62,414 nucleotides of DNA. Source: Halorubrum sp. SD626R. Lineage in GTDB: Archaea; Halobacteriota; Halobacteria; Halobacteriales; Haloferacaceae. The position numbers and the translations under genes are program-made. Positions 8,816 to 17,991 of this stretch are shown here, one piece after another. Position 1 is the first letter of the stretch. Every line of letters begins with the position of its first letter. Under the pieces are notes generated by a model. That model did not search any database. It saw only the letters and a program-made list of their open reading frames with translations, and was not told the DNA's origin. The stretch lies in NCBI RefSeq assembly GCF_001261915.1, contig NZ_CVRT01000040.1, positions 1 to 62,414 of the forward strand, in the 5' to 3' direction.

Positions 8816-9163
8816 GGTTATACGTGAGTGACGGCGGATCGGCGGTCAATCCCCGCAAAAGTCCCAGCCGCTCGCTCATACGTGTTAGGCTGCGGATCGG
8901 CGGTAAACAACCCCAAAGCCCCAGCCGCGAGGACGGCGCAGGCGACGTAAGCACTGGAAGGAGCGAACGAAGTGAGCGACTGAAGCGCACAGCGAGCCTG
9001 CGCCGTCCTCGCGGCTGCCCCTTTGAATCCCACCCGACCGCACAGCACCGCACCTCACGCCTCCCCAGCCTCGCCGCTCACGCCCTGCGGGCGTTCGCGG
9101 CGTCCCTCGCGCGTGCTCCTTGCGGCCGCCTTCGGCGGCCACTCGGAGGCACGCGCCACCGCT
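8816..9163 (-). repeat. Dispersed element, copy B
   Basis: Read on the minus strand: GGTGGCGCGTGCC start at 9163-9150; stem I with an extended inner hairpin GGCCGCC-GAA-GGCGGCC; a conserved GAGGCTGGGGAGG block; then long stem II with arms at 8996-9025 and 8914-8943. The arms are 30 nt each and 27 pair; the three mismatches form a GGG/GGG internal loop. Stem II encloses a motif close to GAGCGAACGAAGTGAGCGA. In the tail the right arm recurs 57 bp away (8928 to 8871). The element starts 34 bp after the stop of the same-strand hydrolase gene. Its TATA-like box is weak. Confidence 0.85.
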
Positions 9164-9196
9164 AGGGATTGACTCGGGTCGAACCACTTGAGGGGG

Positions 9197-10132
9197 TCAC
9201 TCCAGCGCGTCTCTGAGGAACGACAGCTGATGCCCGACCGCGGGCTCGAAGTCCTCGCCGAGCGGCGAGAAGTGGTCCGCGGGCATGGTGACGACGGTCC
9301 CGCGCGAGAGCGACTCGCCCGCGTCGACGACCGCGTCGCTGTCGACGATCGCGTCGTCGGTCCCCGCCAGCAGGAGGGTCGGCGCGCGGATCTCGCCGAT
9401 CCGCTCGACCGGTCGGTAGTTCGCCACCCGCAGCAGCGACCGCGCGGGCGTCTCGTTGCGCCACGTCGACTCGCGGTCGACCAGGTCGAGGTACTTCCGC
9501 TTCGTCCCCGGCTCCGTGATCGCCGCGAGCTCCTCGGTGGTGCCGACGATGGGAACGGTCCTACCGCGACCGAACCGACTACCGATCAGATCGCGAAGCC
9601 CGGCAGCGCCCGACCGCGCGAGGTACTTCGCCCCCCGGCGCCGAGCGATCGCTCGGCCGTCGAGCATCGGGACCGCCCCGATCACGGCGTCGACGTCGCC
9701 GCGATCCGCGGCGAGCGTGAGGACGTGCGCCGCCGACAGCGACGCGCCCCAGAGCACGAGGTCGCGCCCGACGGCGTCGACGCGGCGGACGCGGTCGATC
9801 GCCGCCGCGTAGTCGGCGCGCTGGTCGGCCGGGTGGACCGCCTGCGAGTCGCCGTCGGAGGCGCCGAACTCGCGGTAGTCGAAGCAGAACGCGGCGTAGC
9901 CGGCGTCGGCGAACCGCTCCGCGACCGCCGGGTAGCCGAAGGTCCGCTCCGCGCCGAGGCCGGGGGCCATCACGATCGCCGGCGGGTCGTCGGCGTCGCC
10001 GCCCGGTAGGTAGAGCGTGCCGCGGCAGGTGTCGCCGTCGACGTCGAAGGCGAGCGCGCGGGTGGCGAACCGCTCGCGGGGCGGCCGGTCGAGCCGGCGC
10101 TGCGCGCGGTTCACCGGGTTCCGGCGGGTCAC
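9197..10132 (-). CDS. Alpha/beta hydrolase
   Basis: A 311-residue alpha/beta hydrolase with IVMAPGLGAERTFGYPAVAE (oxyanion loop region), a nucleophile elbow GASLSA (S131), the acid in LLLAGTDDAIVDSD and the His in PADHFSPLG. It resembles the dienelactone hydrolase/acyl-peptidase type; the substrate cannot be read from sequence. Its ATG overlaps the stop codon of the upstream 155-residue gene by 4 bp, so the two form an operon. Copy B of the dispersed element begins 34 bp after its stop. Confidence 0.85.
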   Translation of the reverse strand: MTRRNPVNRAQRRLDRPPRERFATRALAFDVDGDTCRGTLYLPGGDADDPPAIVMAPGLGAERTFGYPAVAERFADAGYAAFCFDYREFGASDGDSQAVHPADQRADYAAAIDRVRRVDAVGRDLVLWGASLSAAHVLTLAADRGDVDAVIGAVPMLDGRAIARRRGAKYLARSGAAGLRDLIGSRFGRGRTVPIVGTTEELAAITEPGTKRKYLDLVDRESTWRNETPARSLLRVANYRPVERIGEIRAPTLLLAGTDDAIVDSDAVVDAGESLSRGTVVTMPADHFSPLGEDFEPAVGHQLSFLRDALE

Positions 10133-10596
10133 GTCAGGTCCCCGGACGCCGCCGGATCGTCGTCGGCTGGGGCGTTTCCGTCGGTGGGCTCGGCGTCGCC
10201 CTCTGCCGTGTCGGAGTCGTCGGCGTCCCCGTTCTTTTCCGCGGGCTCGTCAGCGTGCGACAGCGTCTCCAGCACGCGCGCCGAGAACTCCGTCTCCGAG
10301 ATCTCGTACGCGGCCAGCGCCTCGAACCACTCCGCCTCGGCGTGCCACGTCCCGAGGACGTCGCCCGGCGCGCGGACGACGGTCCCCTCGACCCGGACGG
10401 GCTCCCACTCGTCGGCCTCGGCCTCGTCGATGAGCGCGTTGAGGGCGCGCCCGATCTCGCCGTGGTGCACCTCGCGCCCGGGGAACGCCGTCATGTACGT
10501 GAGATCCAGCGGGTCACCCTCGTCGATCTCCTCGACGCTGATCCCGTAGCTGCGGAGCGCCGGCTCCACCTCGGCCGTCTGCTCGTCGCCGGTCAT
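10129..10596 (-). CDS. Conserved haloarchaeal protein of unknown function
   Basis: A 155-residue acidic protein. The first 115 residues look folded (EPALRSYGISVEEI, YMTAFPGREVHHGEIGRALN, GDVLGTWHAEAEWFEALAAY), and about the last 40 are a disordered Asp/Glu/Ala tail. I do not recognise the family. A cgatttat box 26 bp upstream supports the ATG at 10596. The stop overlaps the start of the hydrolase gene. Confidence 0.7.
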   Translation of the reverse strand: MTGDEQTAEVEPALRSYGISVEEIDEGDPLDLTYMTAFPGREVHHGEIGRALNALIDEAEADEWEPVRVEGTVVRAPGDVLGTWHAEAEWFEALAAYEISETEFSARVLETLSHADEPAEKNGDADDSDTAEGDAEPTDGNAPADDDPAASGDLT

Positions 10597-10912
10597 ACCG
10601 GACGGTCGACCGGGCGGGATAAATCGCTACCGGCGTCGCTCGCGGGGGAGGGAACGGGTCGGTCCGGCAAAAGCCGCGGACGGGGAGCGGCCGCCGCGGA
10701 CGGCGGCCGTAATCGGAGTTGTCAGAGGCACACGATTGTCCCGCGCGGCCGGTCGGTGATACTCCGTGAACTCATATAAACACTCGGGAGGCGGCGTTTC
10801 GGGTCCTCCGCTCCGAGGCGAACCCGTGGTCCGACGCGACCGGGACGGTCCCCCTCCCCGACGCGGTCGCCGACCGGCCATCCTTTATTGCCGTCGCGAA
10901 ACAGGATCGGGT
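10597..10912. other. Intergenic region between divergent genes
   Basis: This 316-bp gap holds the promoters of both flanking genes: cgatttat near 10620 (minus) and ctttatt near 10883 (plus). A third TATA-like box, catataaac at 10773-10781 (plus), is about 130 bp before the DUF4013 gene and has no obvious product. No gene or repeat is seen here. Confidence 0.6.
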
Positions 10913-12043
10913 ATGATCCGGGGCGTGTCGTCGGCGCTGTCGCGGTCTCCGGACGCCCTCGGCGTCTTCGTCGTCGGCGGCCTCCTGACCCTCCTGACGT
11001 GGGTCGTCACGCCGGCGTGGGTCGCGGGCGCCCTGCTCTTTCCCCCGCTGGTCGTCCTCGCGCCGCTCGCGCTCGCGCCGGCCTTCGTCGCCCGCGGGTA
11101 CTTCGCCCGTGTCGTCGCGGGCGGCGGCGCGACCGGGAACCGGGACGGCGCGCCGTCGTTCGTCGCGTGGAACGAGCTCTACCGAAACGGGCTCAAGTCG
11201 GCCCTCCTGAGCGCGCTGCTGCTCGCACCGCTGGCGCTGCTGGTCGCGGCCGTCGCGCTCGCCGGGTCCGTCGTCGGTACCGGGCTCGTCGACCTCGGAC
11301 CCGCGCTCGACCTCGCGGAGCGCGCCCTCGGCCCGGCCGGAGCCCCCGCCGTCGCCGTCGCCGGCGGCGGGTCCCTCGCGGTCGTCGCCGCGGCGTACCT
11401 CCTCGCGTTCGCGTACGTCAGGCCGGCCGCGCTGGCCGCGTTCGCCGCCTCCGGGCGGCTCCGCGACGGCCTCCGGCCGGGACGGGTCGCTGCCGTCGCC
11501 GGGTCGGGGGAGTACGCGACGGCGTGGGCCGTCGCGGTCGCGGCGCTCGGCGCGGGGTACGCGCTCGCCGCGCCGTTCGTCCCGCTCGCGGTCGGCGTCG
11601 CGTTCGTCTTCGCCGCGCGGGTCGTCGCGCACGCCCTGTACGGCCGCGGCGCCGCGGGAGCGGTCGGGTTCGGCGCCGCCGAGCCGGTCGGGACGGTCGC
11701 CCCGCAGACGTCGTCTCCGCCGGCGTCGTCCCCGTCGGCGGACCCGGCGCCCGCGCCGCGTTCCCCGGTCGTCGAACGCGCTCCGGACCGCCCCGACGGC
11801 GGGTTCCGTCGCGCGATGTCCGAGGCGCCGGCGTCGGTACAGACCGGTCGGTCGGTGCCGTTCGGCGGCGACCCCGCGCCGCCGAGCGACCCCGGCGGCG
11901 TCGGCGACGCCGACGGCTTCGAGTGGAACGTCGAGGTCGACGGCGAGGAGCGGGCCCCCTCGGCCGACGGCGAGAGCCGGGGACCGCCGGTGGACGGCGG
12001 CTTCGAGTGGGACACCGGCGTCGACCCGGAAAACAAGAGTTGA
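10913..12043 (+). CDS. DUF4013-like membrane protein
   Basis: A 376-residue protein with about 6-7 hydrophobic helices in the first 230 residues ([58 protein letters not shown] and others). A Pro/Ser/Asp-rich cytoplasmic tail follows, in which FEWNVEVDG and FEWDTGVDP form a short repeat. The membrane part resembles haloarchaeal DUF4013 proteins, whose function is not known. A ctttatt box about 27 bp upstream selects the ATG at 10913, although the open frame runs further back. pelA follows after 25 bp. Confidence 0.75.
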   Translation: MIRGVSSALSRSPDALGVFVVGGLLTLLTWVVTPAWVAGALLFPPLVVLAPLALAPAFVARGYFARVVAGGGATGNRDGAPSFVAWNELYRNGLKSALLSALLLAPLALLVAAVALAGSVVGTGLVDLGPALDLAERALGPAGAPAVAVAGGGSLAVVAAAYLLAFAYVRPAALAAFAASGRLRDGLRPGRVAAVAGSGEYATAWAVAVAALGAGYALAAPFVPLAVGVAFVFAARVVAHALYGRGAAGAVGFGAAEPVGTVAPQTSSPPASSPSADPAPAPRSPVVERAPDRPDGGFRRAMSEAPASVQTGRSVPFGGDPAPPSDPGGVGDADGFEWNVEVDGEERAPSADGESRGPPVDGGFEWDTGVDPENKS

Positions 12044-12068
12044 TACGAACGGGGGCGAACGGTCGCGT

Positions 12069-13136
12069 ATGCGCATCTCCGACCGGGGCTACGGCGAGGA
12101 GGGCCGGGAGCGGCTCACCCTCGTCCCCGAGAACGTCGACGACCTCTGGCACCTCGCGCACGTCCTCGAACCGGGGGACCTCGTCGAGGGCGACACCACT
12201 CGCCGGATCCAGCGGAACGACGACCAGATGCGGGACACCGGCGGCCAGCGCGAGCACATCTTCGTCACGCTGGAGGTCGACGACGTGGAGTTCGCCCGAT
12301 TCGCCAACCGGCTCCGCGTCTCCGGCGTGATCGTCGCCTGCTCCCGCGAGGACCAGCTCAACGCCCACCACACGCTCAACGTCGAGGAGCACGACGAGAT
12401 CACGGTGGAGAAGCACTTCAAGCCGGACCAGACGGAGCGGCTGGAGGAGGCCACCGAGGCCGCGGAGAACCCCGACGTGGCCATCGCGACGGTCGAGGAG
12501 GGGGCCGCCTACGTCCACACGGTCCAGCAGTACGGCACCGAGGAGTACGCCTCGTTCACGAAGCCGACCGGGAAGGGAGAGTACTCCCGGCCCCGCGAGG
12601 AGCTGTTCGCCGAGCTCGGCGAGGCGCTCGCGCACCTCGACGCCGACGCCGTCATTTTGGCCGGCCCGGGGTTCACGAAGAGCGACGCGCGCGACTACAT
12701 CGAGGAGGAGTACCGCGACCTTCCCGACCGGATCACCACCGTCGACACCTCGGCCGCGGGCGACCGCGGCGTCCACGAGGTCCTGAAGCGCGGCGCGGTC
12801 GACGAGGTCCAGAAGGAGACGCGGATCTCGAAGGAGGCGAGCCTCATCGACGAGCTGACCGAGAACATCGCGCAGGGCGCCAAGGCGACGTACGGCCCGG
12901 AGGACGTCGCGGAGGCCGCCGAGTTCGGCGCGATCGAGACGCTCCTCGTGGTCGACGAGCGGCTCCGGCAGGAGCGGCAGAACGAGGGCGACTGGTCGAT
13001 CGACGTCAACGAGGTGATCGAGTCGGTCGAGCAGCAGGGCGGCGACGTGGTCGTCTTCTCCTCGGAGTTCGCGCCCGGCGAGCAGCTCTCGAACCTCGGC
13101 GGGATCGCCGCGATCCTGCGATATCGGTTAGAGTGA
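12069..13136 (+). CDS. pelA: Pelota (Dom34) ribosome rescue factor
   Basis: Pelota binds the empty A site of stalled ribosomes and, with aEF1A and ABCE1, splits them in mRNA surveillance. The 355-residue protein shows the family order: an N-terminal Sm-like domain ([35 protein letters not shown]), a central domain ([51 protein letters not shown]) and a C-terminal eRF1-like domain ([34 protein letters not shown]). Full length. Dispersed element copy C begins 43 bp after the stop. Confidence 0.95.
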   Translation: MRISDRGYGEEGRERLTLVPENVDDLWHLAHVLEPGDLVEGDTTRRIQRNDDQMRDTGGQREHIFVTLEVDDVEFARFANRLRVSGVIVACSREDQLNAHHTLNVEEHDEITVEKHFKPDQTERLEEATEAAENPDVAIATVEEGAAYVHTVQQYGTEEYASFTKPTGKGEYSRPREELFAELGEALAHLDADAVILAGPGFTKSDARDYIEEEYRDLPDRITTVDTSAAGDRGVHEVLKRGAVDEVQKETRISKEASLIDELTENIAQGAKATYGPEDVAEAAEFGAIETLLVVDERLRQERQNEGDWSIDVNEVIESVEQQGGDVVVFSSEFAPGEQLSNLGGIAAILRYRLE

Positions 13137-13155
13137 GAGCCGGGACCGGAGCAGC

Positions 13156-13500
13156 GTCTATTTACAAACTAACCGTGCGGTGGCGCGTGCCTCCGAGGCC
13201 GCCCCGCGGCCGAGGAGCACGCGCGAGGGACGCGGCGAACGCGAGCGGCGAAGCCGCGAGCCGTGAGCCGCGAGGCTGGGGAGGTGTGAGGTGCGGTCGC
13301 CGTGCGGTCGGGCGGGACTCAAAGGGGCAGCCGCGAGGACGGGGCAGGCGACGCAAGCAGCGTGGCGCTACGCGCCACGGGTAGCCGGCGGCTCCGCCGC
13401 CGGCGACACCGCAACGAGGGAGCGAACGAAGTGAGCGACTGAGCGAGGAGCGCAGCGAGCGTGCCCCGTCCTCGCGGCTGGGGCTTTGGAGGTATCCTCC
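13156..13500 (+). repeat. Dispersed element, copy C
   Basis: A TATA-like tctatttac (13157-13165) is followed by GGTGGCGCGTGCC (13179), stem I, the conserved GAGGCTGGGGAGGTGTGAGG block, and long stem II from CAAAGGGGCAGCC to GGCTGGGGCTTTGG, ending near 13490. This copy has two extra small palindromes inside stem II (gtggcgctacgcgccac and a gccggcgg..ccgccggc hairpin) before the GAGCGAACGAAGTGAGCGA motif. The 57-bp tail repeat is missing here. The element starts 43 bp after the pelA stop on the same strand. Confidence 0.85.
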
Positions 13501-13566
13501 GTCGTCTACGTATAAAACGTCACGTCAGATACCCAAATCGATCACCCACAGATCACAGAGTCCGTA

Positions 13567-14565
13567 TTATCGTCCTGTAAGCGCCTCGCTCGCGGGCGCG
13601 AAGTCGATCGTCTGCCCTCGCCCCAACTCGCTCGCGCGCTCGTAGAGCATCTGCGCGGCGGCCACGGTCTCGATCCCGGTCCCGCCGGAGTCGAAGACCG
13701 TGATCTCCTCCTCGCTCGTTCGGCCCGGATGTCCGCCGGCGACGACCTCGCCGAGGTCGGCGGCGACGTGGTCCTCGTCGACGAGCCCGACCTCGACCGC
13801 CGCCAGGAACGAGCCCGCGTCCTGCGCCGCCCGCTCGCGGATGTCGGGAACGTACGTCGCCCGAGCGACCAGCTCCGGCGGGAGCTCGTTCTTCTTCGGG
13901 TGGTACTGCCCCATCGCCGTGACGTGGGTTCCGGGCTCCACGTCGGCGTCGTCGATGACGGGGTCGCTCGCGTTCGTCGCCGTGATCACCACGTCGGCGC
14001 CGGCGACCGCCTCGCTCGCGCTCTTGACGGCCGTCACCTCGGGGTCGATCCGGTCGGCGAACTCCTCCGCGAACGCCTCGCGGTGTTCGGCGGTCGGCGA
14101 GAACACCCGAACGGCCTCGAAGTCGCGGACGGTCGCGGTCGTCGCGAGCTGGCCCCGCGCCTGCGCGCCGCTGCCGATCACGGCGACCTCCGTCGCGTCC
14201 TCGCGGGCGAGCGCGTCGACCGCCGTCGCCCCCGCGGCGCCCGTCTTGAACGGGTTCATCGAGGCGCCGTCGAGCACCGCGAGCGGCTCGCCCGACTCGG
14301 TGTCGAACAGCGGCGTGATGAACCAGGCGTCGCCCGCGCCGAACCCCGCTGAGTAGGTGTAGCCGCCCATCGCGCCCGTCTCCGGCAGTAGCGCGGCGTA
14401 GGTGGTCAACATCCCCGGCGGGTCGCGGTTGAGCAGCTTCGTCCGCGGCTCCGCGGGCGCGCCCTCGCCGACCTGGCGGTACGCGTCGCGGACGGCGGCG
14501 ACGTACTCCGCCGGCCCGGCGAGGTCGTCGACGTCGGCGCTCGTGAGGAACAGCGTCTCGGTCAT
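13567..14565 (-). CDS. Ornithine cyclodeaminase / mu-crystallin family dehydrogenase
   Basis: A 332-residue member of the ornithine cyclodeaminase/alanine dehydrogenase/mu-crystallin family. It has an N-terminal substrate region with PRTKLLNRDPPGMLTTYAAL and a Rossmann domain with VAVIGSGAQARGQLATTATV (NAD binding) and DVVITATNASDPVI. The family includes alanine dehydrogenase in archaea, ornithine cyclodeaminase and ketimine reductases; residues alone do not decide which. The gene converges on pelA and element C. Confidence 0.85.
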   Translation of the reverse strand: MTETLFLTSADVDDLAGPAEYVAAVRDAYRQVGEGAPAEPRTKLLNRDPPGMLTTYAALLPETGAMGGYTYSAGFGAGDAWFITPLFDTESGEPLAVLDGASMNPFKTGAAGATAVDALAREDATEVAVIGSGAQARGQLATTATVRDFEAVRVFSPTAEHREAFAEEFADRIDPEVTAVKSASEAVAGADVVITATNASDPVIDDADVEPGTHVTAMGQYHPKKNELPPELVARATYVPDIRERAAQDAGSFLAAVEVGLVDEDHVAADLGEVVAGGHPGRTSEEEITVFDSGGTGIETVAAAQMLYERASELGRGQTIDFAPASEALTGR

Positions 14566-14650
14566 ACCGATCCCCTCGGGGGCGGGGGACTAAACCGTGC
14601 AGGGAACCGGCACGAGACCGGAGGGCAACCCCGCCGGGCGGCCGAGCGCG

Positions 14651-14929
14651 TCAGTCGGATCCTTCGGCTCCGGACTGCCCCGTCCGCGACCGGTCGACCG
14701 CGCGGTCGAGCGAGTCGCCGACGGAACCGCTCGCGGACCGGTCGATCCCCTCGCGAACGTCCGCGACTGGGTTCCGGACGAACATCGCGTGGACCATGAC
14801 GCCCCCCGCGACGAGCGCGCCTCCGGGAAGCGCGGCCGTCAACGACAGCCCGACCAGGTTGAGGACGGCGGTCACACCGATCAACGCGGCCGGAATGAGC
14901 CCGAGAACGTAGTCGTAGTACCCAGTCAT
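14651..14929 (-). CDS. Small two-helix membrane protein
   Basis: A 92-residue protein with hydrophobic helices at about 8-31 (VLGLIPAALIGVTAVLNLVG) and 33-51 (LPGGALVAGGVMVHAMFV), then a charged tail with RSASGSVGDSLDRAVDRS. No recognised domain. An AT-rich aatttaatac box on the minus strand, about 30 bp upstream, supports a real short gene with almost no leader. Confidence 0.65.
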   Translation of the reverse strand: MTGYYDYVLGLIPAALIGVTAVLNLVGLSLTAALPGGALVAGGVMVHAMFVRNPVADVREGIDRSASGSVGDSLDRAVDRSRTGQSGAEGSD

Positions 14930-15095
14930 GCTCCGGCTGACACTACTACGGAATCAGTATTAAATTTTTCTCGGGGTTCTCTGTGACACCTCACGTGATC
15001 ACCCCGAACGTTCTCATAAGTTATGCAGACGTATCCGCCGCGAGGAATCGAGCCGAAAAACGCGAAACCGACGACCGGACCGTCGACTCCGGGGT

Positions 15096-15506
15096 CTACC
15101 GGAGACGGAAGTACAGGGCGCGCCAGCCGCCGAGGAACACCGATCCCGCCACGAGCATGACGACGGCGAAACTCAGCTCCGCGCCGCCCCGGAAGACGAA
15201 GGCGCGGAGCGCCAGCCCGAGGACGGCGGCCGGGATCCACGACCGGATCGCGAGCGGCACCGACGACTTCGCCGTCTCCGCGGCGCCGGCGGAGTACGCG
15301 CCGACGACCGGCGCGACCAGGGCCCAGGCGATCAGGAACGGCGCGTAGACGCCGGGCAGGTACAGGGGGTTCGCCGTGAGGAACTCGACCGAGGCGTGGT
15401 TCAGCGTCCCGATAGTGAGCATGACGATCAGCGCGAGCAGGTCGCCGATCACGAACGGGGCGGCGGCGCGGTCGAGGCGGTTCGAGAGGAACGACGAGTC
15501 GGCCAT
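15096..15506 (-). CDS. DUF3054 family membrane protein
   Basis: A 136-residue protein with four membrane helices. DLLALIVMLTIGTLNHAS near the start, PFLIAWALVAPVVGAYS in the middle and RSWIPAAVLGLALRAFVFRG fit DUF3054, a family of four-helix proteins in haloarchaea and actinobacteria without a known role. Full length; ATG start. Confidence 0.8.
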   Translation of the reverse strand: MADSSFLSNRLDRAAAPFVIGDLLALIVMLTIGTLNHASVEFLTANPLYLPGVYAPFLIAWALVAPVVGAYSAGAAETAKSSVPLAIRSWIPAAVLGLALRAFVFRGGAELSFAVVMLVAGSVFLGGWRALYFRLR

Positions 15507-15610
15507 GTCGACCAGTCCGAGACGCCCCTACTTTGTACGCACGGATTCGGGCGGGCGGGACGGTCTCGGTCGACGGCGACGCCGACGCGTCGGCGACCCC
15601 GACGAGGTCG

Positions 15611-16858
15611 TCACTCGTACAGCGGGTTCGCCTCGCAGAGCTCCACCACGCGCTCGCCGACCTCGTAGATGACGTCGTCGCTGTCGACGTTGTCGACGAC
15701 GCGGTAGATGAGGTCGCCGACCTCCTCGATCGCCGCCTCGTCGAATCCGCGGGTCGTGAGGCCGGCCGTGCCGGCGCGGATCCCCGAGGGGTTGAACGGC
15801 GACCGCGTCTCGCCGGGGACGGTGTTCCCGTTGAGCACGACGTTCGCGGCCGCGAGCGCGTCCTCGGCGTCGCCGCCCGGCAGGTCGGGGTGCGAGTCGC
15901 GGAGGTCGACCAGCACGAGGTGGTTGTCGGTGCCGCCGGAGACCAGGGAGAGCCCGTGACCCTGCAGCGTCTCCGCGAGGACCTCGGCGTTGTCGACGAC
16001 TCGCCGCGCGTAGTCCTCGAACTCGGGCTCGAGCGCCTCCTTGAACCCGACCGCCTTGCCGGCGACGTTGTGCATGAGCGGCCCGCCCTGCCCGCCGGGG
16101 AACACCGCCTTGTCGATGTCGTCGGCGTGCGCCTCGTCGCACATCACGATCCCGCCGCGGCCGGCGCGGATCGTCTTGTGGGTCGAGCCGGTGACGAAGT
16201 CGGCGACGCCCACCGGCGAGGGGTGGACGCCGGCGGCGACGAGCCCGGTGATGTGGGCGATGTCGGCGAGGTGGTAGGCGTCGACCGCGTCCGCGGCCGC
16301 CTGGATCTCCTCCCAGTCGACGGTCCGTGGGTACGCGGAGTAGCCGGAGACGACGATGTCCGGCTCGAACTCCTCGGCCGTCTCGCGGAGGCCCTCGTAG
16401 TCGATGTACCCCGTCTCGGGGTCGACCTCGTACTGCTCGACCTCGTACATCTGCCCCGTGAAGTTCGCGGGGTGACCGTGCGAGAGGTGGCCGCCGTGGC
16501 TCAGCTCCAGCGAGAGGATCTTGTCGCCCGGCTCCAGCGTCGCGTAGTACACCGCCTGGTTCGCCTGCGTCCCGGAGTGGGGCTGGACGTTGACGTGCTC
16601 GGCGCCCCACAGCTCCTTCGCGCGCTCGATCGCGAGCTCCTCGACCTCGTCGGCGTACTCGCAGCCGGCGTAGTACCGGGCGCCCGGGTACCCCTCGGCG
16701 TACTTGTTCGTGAGGACGCTCCCCTGCGCCTCCAGTACCGCCTCGCTCGCGTGGTTCTCGCTCGCGATCATCGCGAGCGTCTGCTCCTGCCTGTCGCGCT
16801 CGCCGGCCAGCGCGTCGGCGACCGCCGGATCGACCTCCCGGACGTGCTCGTTGTCCAT
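15611..16858 (-). CDS. glyA: Serine hydroxymethyltransferase
   Basis: A PLP enzyme that converts serine and tetrahydrofolate to glycine and methylene-tetrahydrofolate, the main one-carbon source. The 415 residues contain MIASENHASEAV (30-41), NKYAEGYPGARYYAGCEYAD, VQPHSGTQANQAVY, and the PLP lysine in GSTHKTIRAGRGG (K228). HGGHLSHG and PFNPSGIRAGTAGLTTRG are also typical. A ggattaat box lies about 27 bp upstream on the minus strand, so the mRNA is leaderless or nearly so. Confidence 0.96.
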   Translation of the reverse strand: MDNEHVREVDPAVADALAGERDRQEQTLAMIASENHASEAVLEAQGSVLTNKYAEGYPGARYYAGCEYADEVEELAIERAKELWGAEHVNVQPHSGTQANQAVYYATLEPGDKILSLELSHGGHLSHGHPANFTGQMYEVEQYEVDPETGYIDYEGLRETAEEFEPDIVVSGYSAYPRTVDWEEIQAAADAVDAYHLADIAHITGLVAAGVHPSPVGVADFVTGSTHKTIRAGRGGIVMCDEAHADDIDKAVFPGGQGGPLMHNVAGKAVGFKEALEPEFEDYARRVVDNAEVLAETLQGHGLSLVSGGTDNHLVLVDLRDSHPDLPGGDAEDALAAANVVLNGNTVPGETRSPFNPSGIRAGTAGLTTRGFDEAAIEEVGDLIYRVVDNVDSDDVIYEVGERVVELCEANPLYE

Positions 16859-17073
16859 GTACGAACCCGGGTGCGATCGCGCATTAATCCTTCCGTCGCG
16901 GCGTCGCCTTCGCCGCGCTCGCGGGGCCGCCGTGCCGTCTCTCCCCCTCGCCGCACGCCGCTCGGCTCCCGGCCTCTGACGCGTCTCTTCCGCCGGCGCG
17001 ACCTCGATCCGCGAATCGGCCGTTTTCGGGCGGTTCGGCGGCTGATGGCCCGTTGTTCACTCCTCGAATCCCG

Positions 17074-17083
17074 TTAATATTAA
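17074..17083 (+). promoter_or_regulatory. Palindrome TTAATATTAA upstream of tbsP
   Basis: A perfect 10-bp AT palindrome lies about 13 bp upstream of the probable tbsP TATA box (ggcttttatcc, near 17094-17104). The ATG is at 17115. It could be an operator or an upstream promoter element. The rest of the gap 16859-17073 holds only the glyA promoter. Confidence 0.4.
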
Positions 17084-17114
17084 ATAGACATCTGGCTTTT
17101 ATCCGGAGAGATAG

Positions 17115-17921
17115 ATGGTATCGAATTTATTGGAGACGAACGTCGAGAACGTCCTCGATACGGCCTTCGCCGGCGCCGACGAGGAGCTCCTCGTCGTCGA
17201 CCCGTCCGCGGGGACGATCGTATCGCTCGTCGAGGCCGCGACCGGCCGCGACGACCTACCGATCCTGTCGATGCTGGCGGACGAGCGCACGCTGAAGGAC
17301 GTGACCGACGACTTCCTCGTCGCGTCGAAGGCGGCCGACCTCGTCGCGGACGGCTCGCTCGGCCTCCGCGTGCTCTCGGCCGACGTCGACAACGCGCTGT
17401 TCGTCTCGCCCTCGCGGGTGGTCGTCCTCGTGAGCGCGGGCGAGCACGTTGCCGCGCTCTCGACCGAGGACGCCGACTTCGTCGACGAAGTGTTCGCGAC
17501 GCACCGCGACGCCTTCGAGACGGCCGAGGAGTACGGCCTCCGGACCCCGGCGCTCGGGCGCGTCCGGGAGACGATGGCGGCCGAGATCGGCGAGGCCGCC
17601 CGCGACGACTTCGACGCCGTGCTCGCGTCGATGGAGTCGGCCGACGCCGCGCTCGACGAGGTGACCGTCTCGCTGCTCGTCGCCGCGAAGAACGACGTGC
17701 TCCTCTACGACATCTCGAAGTGGGGCGAGGACGTGGGGATCGCCTCGAAGGCGACGTTCTCCCGGACGAAGACCCGGCTGGAGGACCAGGGGATCATCGA
17801 CACGGAGAAGGTCCCGATCGACGTGGGTCGCCCGCGGCTCCGGCTCAAGCTCGGCGACGAACGGCTCCACGGCGTCGACGCCGGCGAGCTCGCCGCGGTC
17901 GCGAGCGACCTGCTGGCGTAG
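17115..17921 (+). CDS. tbsP: Transcriptional regulator TbsP
   Basis: TbsP (DUF5821) is a haloarchaeal regulator reported to act with TrmB in control of glucose metabolism genes in Haloferax. The 268-residue protein has an N-terminal sensor-like domain (VLDTAFAGADEELLVVDPSA, LPILSMLADERTLKDVTDDF, SLGLRVLSADVDNALFVSP) and a C-terminal winged helix (DEVTVSLLVAAKNDVLLYDI, WGEDVGIASKATFSRTKTRL, IDTEKVPIDVGRPRLRLKLG) that is strongly conserved in the family. A TATA box and a 10-bp palindrome precede it. Confidence 0.88.
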   Translation: MVSNLLETNVENVLDTAFAGADEELLVVDPSAGTIVSLVEAATGRDDLPILSMLADERTLKDVTDDFLVASKAADLVADGSLGLRVLSADVDNALFVSPSRVVVLVSAGEHVAALSTEDADFVDEVFATHRDAFETAEEYGLRTPALGRVRETMAAEIGEAARDDFDAVLASMESADAALDEVTVSLLVAAKNDVLLYDISKWGEDVGIASKATFSRTKTRLEDQGIIDTEKVPIDVGRPRLRLKLGDERLHGVDAGELAAVASDLLA

Positions 17922-17991
17922 GGAGGGCGCCTCGATCCCCGCCGACGCCGCGACCCGCGGCTTTTTTTCGCTCCTTCGCGTCGGGCGGGAC

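Noticed and set aside
10765..10800. A small RNA from the TATA-like box at 10773
   Set aside because: No conserved stem or short gene follows; a lone AT-rich box is not enough.
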